From NCBI RefSeq assembly GCF_001315015.1, contig NZ_CP012918.1:1-64000 (forward strand): a stretch of DNA of 64,000 nt, given 5' to 3'. The position numbers were made by a program, and so were the translations under genes. The notes under the pieces are model-generated. The model had not been told where the DNA came from, ran no database searches, and saw nothing but the letters and a program-made list of their open reading frames with translations. The DNA is from Azospirillum brasilense (GTDB lineage Bacteria; Pseudomonadota; Alphaproteobacteria; Azospirillales; Azospirillaceae). Below, piece by piece: positions 52,148 through 60,308 of the stretch (the stretch's first letter is position 1; each line of letters starts with the position of its first letter).

Positions 52148-52567
52148 ATGAATCTCGATCATCACAACAATGCATTCCTCACCATGATCGGCCTCACGCT
52201 CTCGCGATGGGAGCCGGGCATGGCGGAGTTCGACCTTGTGGTCGATCATCGCCACACCAACCGACAGGGCATCCTGCAAGGAGGAGTTCTTGCGACCATG
52301 CTTGATGCCGCCTGCGGCTATGCCGGCCTCCATGACGGGACCGGCGTGGCCGAGGGTGTGGCCGAGGGTGTGGGCGAGGGTCAAGCTGTGACGCTGTCCT
52401 TGATGGTGAACTATCTGGCGCGTGTGGAGGGTGGTCGCTTGCGCGCCGTCGGGACGGTCACGGGGGGCGGAAGGCGCATCTATTTCGCAAACGGAGTGGT
52501 CCATGCCGGCGACGGTTCGGTCGTTGCGACGGCGCAGGGAAGCTTCAAGCGGATGGCGCCGCGTTGA
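52148..52567 (+). CDS. PaaI-family hotdog thioesterase with internal tandem repeat
   Basis: A 139-residue hotdog-fold acyl-CoA thioesterase: HRHTNRQGILQGGVLATMLDAACGYAG carries the active-site region (read in parts), and SLMVNYLARVEGGRLRAVGTV follows. Between these is GVAEGVAEGVGEG, encoded by three copies of a 12-bp unit (52343-52378), an expansion in a surface loop. GGAAGG lies before the ATG at 52148. It ends the operon, 22 bp after the aldehyde dehydrogenase, and may recycle CoA from dead-end thioesters. Confidence 0.85.
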   Translation: MNLDHHNNAFLTMIGLTLSRWEPGMAEFDLVVDHRHTNRQGILQGGVLATMLDAACGYAGLHDGTGVAEGVAEGVGEGQAVTLSLMVNYLARVEGGRLRAVGTVTGGGRRIYFANGVVHAGDGSVVATAQGSFKRMAPR

Positions 52568-52642
52568 TCTCTGATCCGTGGTGTCGGCCACCTGCCTCGG
52601 CTAGAGTCGGGTTGGTCATGACGCTGATGAACGGATTTGGGA

Positions 52643-53527
52643 ATGCGCGCGTCCGAACTGTCTGAGCTGGCAGCCTTCGTCTCCGTGGCCAAGACACGGA
52701 ATTTCCGGCTTGCCGGCCTGGAACGCGGAGTCACCGCATCGGCGATCAGCCATGCGGTGACGAGCTTGGAGGAACGCGTCGGGGTCCGCTTGCTGAACCG
52801 CACGACGCGCAGCGTGTCGTTGACCGACGCAGGCGATCTCCTGAACGCGCGGCTGGCTCCGGCGTTTCTGGAGATCCGTGATGCCGTAGACAGCCTCAAC
52901 CAGTTTCGCGATGCTCCCTTCGGAACGGTGCGCATCAACGTGCCGCACTCCATCGGACGATTCGTCCTCGGCAAGGTCATCGGCCCCCTGATCCGGAACA
53001 ATCCCGCGCTCCGTCTCGAAGTCATTGCGACGGACCGGATGGTGGACATCGTCAACGACGGGTTCGACGCGGGCATCCGGCTGGGCGGAACGATTTCGCA
53101 GGACATGGTCGGTGTAAAGCTGCGACCGCGCCTGCGCCTCGTCGTCGTGGGATCACCCGAGTATTTTGAAACTCGTCCCCTCCCGCAGTTGCCGCAGGAT
53201 CTGCGGCAGCACACCTGCATCCAGAATGTGTACCCGAGCGGCATCTCCTATCCCTGGGAATTTGAAAAGGATGGTGAGCGCGTTGTCTTCGAACCGAGCG
53301 GGCCGCTGGCGCTCGACGACAACGAACTGATGATCGAGGCTGTGTTGGGCGGTGTATGCCTGGGCTATGTCTGGGAAGGCTACGCGCGCCCTCATATTGA
53401 GGCGGGTCGATTGATCCAATGTCTGGATGATTGGTGCGCATCGGAGGATTGGCTTTACCTGTACTATCCCAACCGGCGCCATGTATCGGCGGCGATGCGC
53501 GCTCTGATCGAGGCGATCAAAGCTTGA
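52643..53527 (+). CDS. LysR-family regulator
   Basis: A 294-residue LysR protein: LSELAAFVSVAKTRNFRLAGLERGVTASAISHAVTSLEERVGVRLLNRTTRSVSLTDAG (read in parts) is a well-formed winged helix, followed by an effector domain (PHSIGRFVLGKVIGPLIRN). It belongs to the CrgA-like group. It lies 75 bp after the thioesterase on the same strand and has no divergent neighbour, so its targets are unclear. No GTTGA-N7-TCAAC box precedes it. Confidence 0.88.
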   Translation: MRASELSELAAFVSVAKTRNFRLAGLERGVTASAISHAVTSLEERVGVRLLNRTTRSVSLTDAGDLLNARLAPAFLEIRDAVDSLNQFRDAPFGTVRINVPHSIGRFVLGKVIGPLIRNNPALRLEVIATDRMVDIVNDGFDAGIRLGGTISQDMVGVKLRPRLRLVVVGSPEYFETRPLPQLPQDLRQHTCIQNVYPSGISYPWEFEKDGERVVFEPSGPLALDDNELMIEAVLGGVCLGYVWEGYARPHIEAGRLIQCLDDWCASEDWLYLYYPNRRHVSAAMRALIEAIKA

Positions 53528-53738
53528 TCCCCCGGTCCGACGGGGGTATCGCAACAATCACCACTGCTGAATCCAGCTCATCAAGGAAAAAAGAAATCTC
53601 CGGATTATGACTCCGGCGTGAACGGCGTACAACCGCTTTCAGGCACAGCGTGCCGTATCAATCGCGGAACAGACGCCGGCTCGACTGCGTGGGTTCTTGC
53701 AGCAAGAGATTTGGCGTAATTCCGACTCAGCAGGCGGA

Positions 53739-54170
53739 ATGACAATGCCCATGCTAAGCGAAGTCAGAGTCTTGATTGCCGAGGCTAATCCTGCCATTGC
53801 GTCGGGCCTCCGCCTGATGCTTGAGCAGTGGGGTGTGGGAGGGTGCGAAGCGGTTTCCACGCGCACCGAGTTGGCCGCGGCGCTGAGCGAGGCCACACCC
53901 GACGTTGTTCTGTTCAACATCGACTTGATGAGCGATTTGAACGAGATCGAAAGCCTGTTGCGTCGGCACCCGATCGGCGCCATCGGCTTGGCGGCACATT
54001 TTCTTACGTCAGATTGGCTGATGCAGGACAAGGTGCCGATTCTCGAAATGCCGTTCGGCCTCGACAAGCTGCGGTCGGCAATTTTGTCGGCAGCACGAGG
54101 AACCGGTAAGGGCATCGTTCAGACGGGGAGCGGGGAGGTACGACGGCCGGCAACAGCATCGCAACGATGA
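53739..54170 (+). CDS. Receiver-like protein lacking the phospho-acceptor Asp
   Basis: A 143-residue protein with a CheY-like outline: VRVLIAEANPAIASGLRLMLEQWG, then a third strand VVLFNIDLMSDLNEI and IGAIGLAAHFL, and a final strand PILEMPFGLDKLRSAILSA. In a normal receiver the first strand is followed by acidic residues and the third ends in the phosphorylated Asp; here these are Glu-Ala-Asn and Asn-Ile-Asp, so phosphorylation is doubtful. The final PFGLDKL resembles the conserved KP-F loop. It stands alone; no kinase gene is adjacent. Confidence 0.6.
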   Translation: MTMPMLSEVRVLIAEANPAIASGLRLMLEQWGVGGCEAVSTRTELAAALSEATPDVVLFNIDLMSDLNEIESLLRRHPIGAIGLAAHFLTSDWLMQDKVPILEMPFGLDKLRSAILSAARGTGKGIVQTGSGEVRRPATASQR

Positions 54171-54305
54171 AACGCCTGTTCCCACCTCGGCACACTGAAC
54201 ACCTCTTAACATTACGCAACAACGCTTCACGGCCCAAAGCGCTCAGCATGTTGCACGCTGCTCTGCCAACGCTCGGATCGATCATTTTTTGAAGGAGGCG
54301 TGACC

Positions 54306-54833
54306 GTGCAAACACGGCAACGGAAAAGGAAATGGACCCTTGCTCCCTTAGCGTTGTGTGTGCCGCTGGCGTTCGGAAGCACCCTTTCGGTTCCGGCGGT
54401 TGCGGCGGAGCAGACGCCCGACAGCGTGGAGGTGCGCAATCGGGCGACGGTTACCAAAGGCTTCGAGGCGTGGCGGGACGGTACGGGAAGCCCCTACGAC
54501 CTGCTTGACGAGAACGCCGACTGGACCATCGTCGGTGCATCCTTGGTTGCGCGCACCTACACGGGCCGAGAGGACTTCCTCAGCAACGTGATCCGGCCCT
54601 TCGGTGCCCGCATGGCCAGCCGTTTCGTTCCTGAAATCCGGAATCTCTATGCTGACGGCGACACGGTGATCGTGCATTTCGATGCGGAAGGAACGGCCCG
54701 CGATGGCCAGCCGTATCGCAACAGTTACGCGTGGTTCCTTACGCTGCGGAACGACCGGATCATCAAAGCGACCGCGTTCTTCGACAGCATCGCGTTCAAC
54801 GATTTCTGGCAGCGCGTGACGCCGACGCAGTAG
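54306..54833 (+). CDS. Exported SnoaL-like (NTF2-fold) protein
   Basis: A 175-residue protein with a signal peptide (MQTRQRKRKWTLAPLALCV to AVAA-EQ) and an NTF2-like domain: VTKGFEAWRDGTGSPYDLLDENADWTIVGA (read in parts), ending TAFFDSIAFNDFWQRV. SnoaL-like proteins include ketosteroid-isomerase relatives and many of unknown role. The GTG at 54306 is chosen over one at 54300 because AAGGAGG ends at 54298, giving proper spacing only for the second. It has its own likely promoter zone and no obvious partner. Confidence 0.78.
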   Translation: MQTRQRKRKWTLAPLALCVPLAFGSTLSVPAVAAEQTPDSVEVRNRATVTKGFEAWRDGTGSPYDLLDENADWTIVGASLVARTYTGREDFLSNVIRPFGARMASRFVPEIRNLYADGDTVIVHFDAEGTARDGQPYRNSYAWFLTLRNDRIIKATAFFDSIAFNDFWQRVTPTQ

Positions 54834-54869
54834 CAGAGCGGCTGTCCTGCCCACCGCGTGGCAGGCGCA

Positions 54870-55808
54870 TCAATTCCCGCGTGGCGGACCTTCCTCCTGC
54901 GGAGACGGCGAACCGACGCATGAAGCGTGTTCGCCGCCGAAGCGCGCGACAAGCGTATCGATCAATATCCGGACCTTTCCCAAAACATGGGGGCCGGGAG
55001 GTCGCAAAACGTAGAGACCATGTTCTGGCATGTCGTAATCGAGAAGGAGCGCTTCGAGCCTTCCGCTCGCGATGAACTCCGACACGAGGAACAACGGAAC
55101 GGCGGCGATCCCAAGCCCCGCAAGCGCCCACTGCACGATGGCATCCCCGCTGTCGGTCCGTAGGCGCCCTTCCGGGCGAACCGACAGCCAATTTTTACCG
55201 GAGCGGAACCGCCACTCCGTCTGTACCGCGCCGCTGTAGATCAGACATTCATGGGCGGCAAGGTCAGGCGGCGCGTCCGGTCGGCCGTGTCGCCCGATAT
55301 ACTCCGGGCTGGCGACCAGCACGGCTCGGACCGGCGCGATTCGGCGCGCCACGAGGCTGGAATCGCGCAGCGTGCCAATGCGGACCGCGGCATCGAAACG
55401 CTCGCCAATCAGGTCGGCAATCCGGTCGCTGTAGGACACATCCATGGCGAGCCTGGGGTGGAGCCGGGCCAAGTCCGCCAGGACTGGAGCCATGTGATGG
55501 ACGAAAGCCACGGGCACGGAAAGGCGCAACCGCCCGATCATCCCACCCCCTCGTTGGGCGACGGAGTCACGCGCGTCCTCCAAGTCCGCCAGAATCCGCT
55601 CGCACCGCGCTTTGAATTCGAGACCGGCATCGGTCGGGCTGATGCCGCGCGTGGTGCGGCTGAGAAGGCGGGTGCCGAGTTCGGCTTCGAGCCGCGCCAT
55701 CCGCCGGCTGAGGATCGACTTTGAAATGCCCAGACGATGCGCTGCCCGGTTGAAGCCGCCGCTGTCGACGATCTCGACGAAGCTCTTCAGGTCCGCGAAC
55801 TCTGGCAT
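54870..55808 (-). CDS. LysR-family regulator, divergent from azoR
   Basis: A 312-residue LysR protein: FADLKSFVEIVDSGGFNRAAHRLGISKSILSRRMARLEAELGTRLLSRTTRGISPTDAG (read in parts), with an effector domain including LRLSVPVAFVHHMAPVLADLA. The start at 55808 (MPEFADL) fits the domain. It is divergent from the azoreductase gene with 116 bp between them, the usual arrangement for a LysR regulator and its flavin or quinone reductase target. Confidence 0.9.
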   Translation of the reverse strand: MPEFADLKSFVEIVDSGGFNRAAHRLGISKSILSRRMARLEAELGTRLLSRTTRGISPTDAGLEFKARCERILADLEDARDSVAQRGGGMIGRLRLSVPVAFVHHMAPVLADLARLHPRLAMDVSYSDRIADLIGERFDAAVRIGTLRDSSLVARRIAPVRAVLVASPEYIGRHGRPDAPPDLAAHECLIYSGAVQTEWRFRSGKNWLSVRPEGRLRTDSGDAIVQWALAGLGIAAVPLFLVSEFIASGRLEALLLDYDMPEHGLYVLRPPGPHVLGKVRILIDTLVARFGGEHASCVGSPSPQEEGPPRGN

Positions 55809-55924
55809 GCCGGTGTTCCCAATCAGGCAACAGTCTGGGCGCATTTAAGGCCATTCTGGCCCGCCAGGTGAACCGCTAACTTGGACCGGTCGCCATCGTC
55901 GGATGGCTCAAGAGGTCCAAATCC

Positions 55925-56530
55925 ATGTCCACAGTTCTCGTCCTTACCAGCAGCGTCCTTGGCGAAGCGTCCGTCTCGAACCGCCTCGTCGAAGAGGTCG
56001 TTGCACGTCTACGCTCGCAAGAACCCGATCTTCACGTCATCGCCCGGGATCTTGGCCGCAATCCGCTTCCCCACCTGACCATTGATGCCGCCGTCGCGCT
56101 GCGGGGCGGTGATCCGGCCAACGCCGATCAGGCGGAAGCCCGCGCACTTTCGGACAATCTCGTTGCCGAACTCAAAGCGGCCGAGACGGTGATCATCGGT
56201 GCGCCGATGTACAACTTCGGCATTCCGTCGACACTGAAATCATGGTTCGACCATGTGCTGCGCGCCGGCGTCACGTTCCAGTATTCCGCCAGCGGCGCGG
56301 CGGGGCTGCTCACGGAAAAGCGGGCAATCGTCATCGAGAGCCGGGGTGGTCTGTACAGCGAAGGCCCGGCGCAGGCGATGGACGCACAGGAGCCGCATCT
56401 TCGAGCCTTGCTTGGGTTCATGGGCATCACCGACGTCACATTCATCCGCGCGGAACGGCTGGCTTTGGGGGCGGAAGCTCACGAACAGGCCATCGGTGCC
56501 GCGCGGGCGCGGATCGTGCAGGCCGTATAG
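55925..56530 (+). CDS. azoR: FMN-dependent NADH-azoreductase
   Basis: A 201-residue flavodoxin-fold enzyme of the AzoR/AcpD family, reducing azo dyes and quinones with NADH. It has the phosphate-binding start VLVLTSSVLGEASVSNRLV, the flavin-binding APMYNFGIPSTLKSWFDHVLRAG and ESRGGLYSEGP segments. The length matches the family. It is probably controlled by the divergent LysR protein and serves quinone or electrophile detoxification. Confidence 0.93.
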   Translation: MSTVLVLTSSVLGEASVSNRLVEEVVARLRSQEPDLHVIARDLGRNPLPHLTIDAAVALRGGDPANADQAEARALSDNLVAELKAAETVIIGAPMYNFGIPSTLKSWFDHVLRAGVTFQYSASGAAGLLTEKRAIVIESRGGLYSEGPAQAMDAQEPHLRALLGFMGITDVTFIRAERLALGAEAHEQAIGAARARIVQAV

Positions 56531-56677
56531 CAAACGCCAACGCGGCGCCAGAAGGGTTGGACCGGCGGGCGGCTGTGGCGGGCTTCGACGGTACACTGCT
56601 GACCACCGCGACAGTGGTCGCCCTCCGCCTGCATCTGTTTGAGCGGCACTGAGCTGGCATCCCTGCAGCGAACCGGA

Positions 56678-57316
56678 TCAGGGCGGGCACTCTGCGCCGG
56701 TCTCGATCCAGGCGGCGATCAACGCGCCGAAGGCGGCCTGCGTGCCTGGTGCCGGACGGCGGCCTTCGCCGGGATGCCAAGCCCAGGCGACGAGATGATC
56801 CTCGGCCAAGTGCGTGTGGATCTGGGCAAGGCTGCGGCCGCCGTTGCGGGCCGGGTCCTTCAACTGCTGGCAGATCCCGCCGAGGGTCAGCCCCTGCCAC
56901 GCCATGCTGGCCGGCGCCAAAAGCCATGGCGTGGCGCCAGGAACGGAGCCGATGCGGCTGCCGACCAGGGTGGTGTTCTCCGTCCGGTGGCAGGAGTTGC
57001 AGTTCAATCCGGGCTGACCGAACCCGGACTCCCCGGCCTGCATGAACGGAGCGTGCGGGCGCATCGCATCGCCCTGGGTCGGCTGGCGGTCGGCCGGGTG
57101 GCAGTTCATGCAGCGGGGATCGGTGAGAACCTTGGCCGCTTCCGTGAAGAGCGCGCGCGAGCGGGACGCGGGATCTCCGGTCGGGACGATCTCGGCGGGG
57201 CTTTTCAAGCCGCGCCCGAGGTCAGCGGTATCCGCTCGGGTGGAGCCGATGGCAGAGGCCAGGGCCAGGGCGCTCACGGTCACGGCGGGAAGGATGAGAC
57301 GGGCGATACGTCGCAT
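56678..57316 (-). CDS. Dihaem cytochrome c partner of the molybdenum hydroxylase
   Basis: A 212-residue periplasmic cytochrome with a signal peptide (MRRIARLILPAVTVSALALASAIGS) and two haem c sites, CMNCH and CNSCH. The start at 57316 is preferred because AGGAGG lies 8 bp before it; an ATG two codons earlier overlaps the large-subunit stop. It is the third gene of an operon with molybdenum hydroxylase subunits and probably passes their electrons to the respiratory chain. Similar cytochromes accompany isoquinoline-1-oxidoreductase-type enzymes. Confidence 0.85.
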   Translation of the reverse strand: MRRIARLILPAVTVSALALASAIGSTRADTADLGRGLKSPAEIVPTGDPASRSRALFTEAAKVLTDPRCMNCHPADRQPTQGDAMRPHAPFMQAGESGFGQPGLNCNSCHRTENTTLVGSRIGSVPGATPWLLAPASMAWQGLTLGGICQQLKDPARNGGRSLAQIHTHLAEDHLVAWAWHPGEGRRPAPGTQAAFGALIAAWIETGAECPP

Positions 57317-57318
57317 GG

Positions 57319-59523
57319 TCATGCCCTCCTCAGCCGGCTGCCGTCGATCGGCAAATTGCGGAGCCTTTGTCCGGTCGCGGCGAAGATCGCGTTCATCACC
57401 GCCGGGGCTACGGGCGGCGTGCCCAGTTCGCCGACGCCGCCCGGTGTCTCAGTGCTCTGCACGACATGGACGTCGATCCGGGGGCACTCGTTGATGCGCA
57501 GAACCGGCGAGTCATCGAAATTGCCCTCGACGATGGCGCCGTCGGCCACGGTTAGACGGCCATAGAGCACCGCGCTCAGGCCGTAGACGATGCCGCTCTC
57601 CACCTGCTGCTTGAGGATCACCGGATTGATGACCTGCCCACAATCGACGGCGCAGACCATGCGGTCGATCCGGACGGTACCGCCCGGTGTCACCTGAACG
57701 TCGGCGACCAAGGCGGCGAAGCTTCCGAAGTCAGCGATTACCGCCACGCCGCGTCCGCGCCCCGGTTCGAGTGGCGTTCCCCAGCCGGCCCGCTCCGCGG
57801 CGAGGTCGAGCACCGCGCGCAACCGCGGTAGGCCGGTGAGCAGGCGCCGCCGATAGATCACAGGGTCCTGGCCGGCAAGATGGGCCGCCTCGTCGATGCC
57901 GCATTCGATGGCTGGGGCGTTGCGGGTCGGGCCGACGCCGCGCCAGTTGCCGGTCAACATGCCCTCCGGCGCTTCGTGACGGACGTACTCGACGCGCTTG
58001 TTGGGGATATCATAGGGTCCCTCGGCGCCGCCAACGATGTCGAGATCGATGCCGTCCTTGAAGAAGGCCGGCAAGAAGCGCGCCATGATCGCCGGTCCGA
58101 CGACGCGGTGGCGCCACGACACCGGCAGCCCGTCGGGGCCGAGCGTGAGGTGCAGCCGACTGAGGTTCAGATAGCGGAAGGAGTCGTGACGGATGTCCTC
58201 CTCACGGCTCCATACCACCTGCACGGGCCCGTCGACCTGCTGGGCCACGCGGGTTGCCAGGGTGATGCCATCATAATCGAGGCGCCGGCCGAAGCCGCCG
58301 CCGAGCAGGTGATTGTGGACCACCACCTTCTCCACAGGTAGGCCAGTGACCGCCGCCGCCGCTTGGCGGGCCCGCCCGGCCACCTGGGTCCCAACCCAGA
58401 CGTCGCAGGAGTCTTTGCGCACATGCACGGTGCAGTTCATCGGCTCCATCGCCGAATGGGCGAGGATGGGCAACCGGTACAGGGTGTCAAGGCCGCGGGC
58501 CTGTGCCGCCTCCGCCGCGGCCACGTCGCCGGCCTCATGGGCGACCAGAGCCTCTCCCGCCATGGCGGCGTCGGCGCGCCGCTCCAATTCCTCGGTGGTC
58601 AGGCCGCCGTTCGGCCCGGCATTCCAGGTGATGCGCAGCGCCGCCAGCCCCTTGCGGGCCGATCCGGTGTGGTCGGCGACCACGGCGACGGCATCGCTCA
58701 ACCGGACCACCTGCCGGACCCCCTTGATGGCGAGCGCCGCACTGTCGTCCACCGCCTTCAGCGTGCCCCCAAAGGTCGGGCAGATGGCCAAAGCCGCGAA
58801 CTTGACCCCCGGTGGGTGGGCGTCGAGCCCGAAACGGGCGGTTCCGTCCACCTTCTCCGGCGAGTCGATGCGGGGCAGCGCTTTGCCGATCAGGGTGAAG
58901 GCCGAGGCCGGCTTGAGCATCATGGTTTCCGGAAGCGGTTCCCGCGCGGCGGCGGCGGCCAGTGTGCCGTAGGGAGCGCTGCGTCCGCTCTCGGGGTGGC
59001 GCACGACCCCGGCTTCGGCCTTGCAGGAGTCGGCGGACACGCCCCATTGCCGCGCCGCCGCAGCGACCAGCATCGTCCGTGCCGCCGCCCCGGCCTGGCG
59101 CATGGGTGTCCAGAAACCGCGGATGGTGACCGAACCACCGGTGATCTGGTCGCCAAGCAAAGGGTGGGCGTAGCGCGCCGGGTCGGCCGGCGCCGGCACG
59201 GCCCGGACCTGGTCCAGCGGTACCTCCAACTCCTCGGCGATCAGCGTTGCGATCGCAGCGTAGACGCCTTGCCCCATCTCGGCCGATGGCACGATCACCT
59301 CGATCGCCCCGACTGGCGGAATGCGGATGAAGGGAGTGAGGGTGGCATCGCCAACCGTCGCCGCTTCGGCCGCTGTTCCACCTTCATTCTGTGCGGCGAC
59401 CCCGGCGGGGCGCAGCCCGATCACCAGGGCGCCCCCCACAGCGGCGGCGGAGATGAGGAAGCCCCGGCGGGAAAGCGGGCTGGCGGGAGGCGAGGACAGT
59501 GTGTTCCGGTTAGCCATGGCCAT
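57319..59523 (-). CDS. iorB: Molybdenum hydroxylase large subunit (isoquinoline 1-oxidoreductase beta type)
   Basis: A 734-residue molybdopterin-cytosine-dinucleotide subunit of the xanthine oxidase family. It begins with a twin-arginine signal (SRRGFLISAAAVGGALVIG), so the holoenzyme is exported folded. Parts of the Mo-cofactor region are seen in IVPSAEMGQGVYAAIATLIAEE and NHLLGGGFGRRLDYDG, and the C-terminal VGELGTPPVAPAVMNAI contains the family's catalytic Glu. The substrate (aldehyde or N-heterocycle) cannot be read. It starts 1 bp after the small-subunit stop. Confidence 0.9.
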   Translation of the reverse strand: MAMANRNTLSSPPASPLSRRGFLISAAAVGGALVIGLRPAGVAAQNEGGTAAEAATVGDATLTPFIRIPPVGAIEVIVPSAEMGQGVYAAIATLIAEELEVPLDQVRAVPAPADPARYAHPLLGDQITGGSVTIRGFWTPMRQAGAAARTMLVAAAARQWGVSADSCKAEAGVVRHPESGRSAPYGTLAAAAAREPLPETMMLKPASAFTLIGKALPRIDSPEKVDGTARFGLDAHPPGVKFAALAICPTFGGTLKAVDDSAALAIKGVRQVVRLSDAVAVVADHTGSARKGLAALRITWNAGPNGGLTTEELERRADAAMAGEALVAHEAGDVAAAEAAQARGLDTLYRLPILAHSAMEPMNCTVHVRKDSCDVWVGTQVAGRARQAAAAVTGLPVEKVVVHNHLLGGGFGRRLDYDGITLATRVAQQVDGPVQVVWSREEDIRHDSFRYLNLSRLHLTLGPDGLPVSWRHRVVGPAIMARFLPAFFKDGIDLDIVGGAEGPYDIPNKRVEYVRHEAPEGMLTGNWRGVGPTRNAPAIECGIDEAAHLAGQDPVIYRRRLLTGLPRLRAVLDLAAERAGWGTPLEPGRGRGVAVIADFGSFAALVADVQVTPGGTVRIDRMVCAVDCGQVINPVILKQQVESGIVYGLSAVLYGRLTVADGAIVEGNFDDSPVLRINECPRIDVHVVQSTETPGGVGELGTPPVAPAVMNAIFAATGQRLRNLPIDGSRLRRA

Positions 59524-59524
59524 G

Positions 59525-60001
59525 TCACAGATTCTCCTCGCTGACGATGACGCCGGAGGCGCGCTTGATGGCAGCACGGATGCGCGGGTAGGTCCCGCAA
59601 CGGCAGATGTTCCCGGACATCACCGCATTGATGTCCTCGTCGTTGGGCTGTGGGTTGACGGCCAGCAAGGCCGCCGCCGCCATGATCTGCCCGGACTGGC
59701 AATAGCCGCATTGAACCACCTCTTCGGCCAGCCAAGCGCGCTGGACGCGCGCGCCTTCGTCGGTCCTGCCGACCGCCTCGATGGTGGTGATGGTGGAGGA
59801 GGAGGCATCCGCAACGGTGGTGACGCAGGACCGCACCGCCTGCCCGTCGAGATGGACGGTGCAGGCGCCGCACATGGCGATGCCGCAGCCGAACTTTGTG
59901 CCGGTCAGACCGAGAACGTCGCGCAGCACCCATAACAGGGGAATGTCTCCATCCACATCGACCGTGTGCGTCATACCATTGACGTTAAGGGTGTGGGGCA
60001 T
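59525..60001 (-). CDS. iorA: Molybdenum hydroxylase small subunit, two [2Fe-2S] clusters
   Basis: A 158-residue iron-sulfur subunit. The plant-type cluster is in KFGCGIAMCGACTVHLDG with a fourth Cys in SCVTTV, and the second cluster in EEVVQCGYCQSGQ and ICRCGTYPRIRAAI. It transfers electrons from the Mo site of the next gene product toward cytochrome c. It has no signal peptide and is expected to be exported with the Tat-targeted large subunit. First gene of the three-gene operon. Confidence 0.94.
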   Translation of the reverse strand: MPHTLNVNGMTHTVDVDGDIPLLWVLRDVLGLTGTKFGCGIAMCGACTVHLDGQAVRSCVTTVADASSSTITTIEAVGRTDEGARVQRAWLAEEVVQCGYCQSGQIMAAAALLAVNPQPNDEDINAVMSGNICRCGTYPRIRAAIKRASGVIVSEENL

Positions 60002-60308
60002 GGTCGGAGGCTCCCTTGCGATGCGCTGTTGTTGCGATGTTCGGCCGTGCTTGCGATGTCCTGGTGCGGTGGCTGCCCGGCGGTCGGTCAGGCAGAGACA
60101 GGTCGGTTTGCGGTCTCAACCTTAGGCAGCCGGAACTGAGCAGACCGACTTAAATGGTGTGAAAATGTGTGAGGCGCGCCGATGGGGGGCGCGCTATCAC
60201 AAAGGTGAGGCTGACTTTACAAAGGTGAAGTTGCCGTTTTGGTCCCGTACGATATGATTTTGCACCACCGCCGGAGGGCGAGGGCGGCCGGAGAGCGCCG
60301 GGGGTACC
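60002..60308. other. Divergent intergenic region between iorA and the ATPase regulator
   Basis: A 307-bp region with no gene that must hold promoters for both directions. It contains a GGTGTGAAAATGTGTGAGG direct-repeat segment at about 60155-60173 and the paired ACAAAGGTGA repeats listed separately. Confidence 0.6.
60199..60228 (+). repeat. Paired 10-bp direct repeats, 20 bp apart
   Basis: ACAAAGGTGA occurs at 60199-60208 and 60219-60228, exactly two helical turns apart. This is the layout used by OmpR/ToxR-type winged-helix activators, like the DNA-binding domain encoded just downstream. Confidence 0.55.

Noticed and set aside
57614..57631. An 18-bp match (AGGATCACCGGATTGATG) to the tniA-side iterons, inside iorB
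   Set aside because: On the coding strand it encodes the conserved I-N-P-V-I-L stretch of the large subunit, and there is a single copy without phasing, so I treat it as coincidence despite its length.
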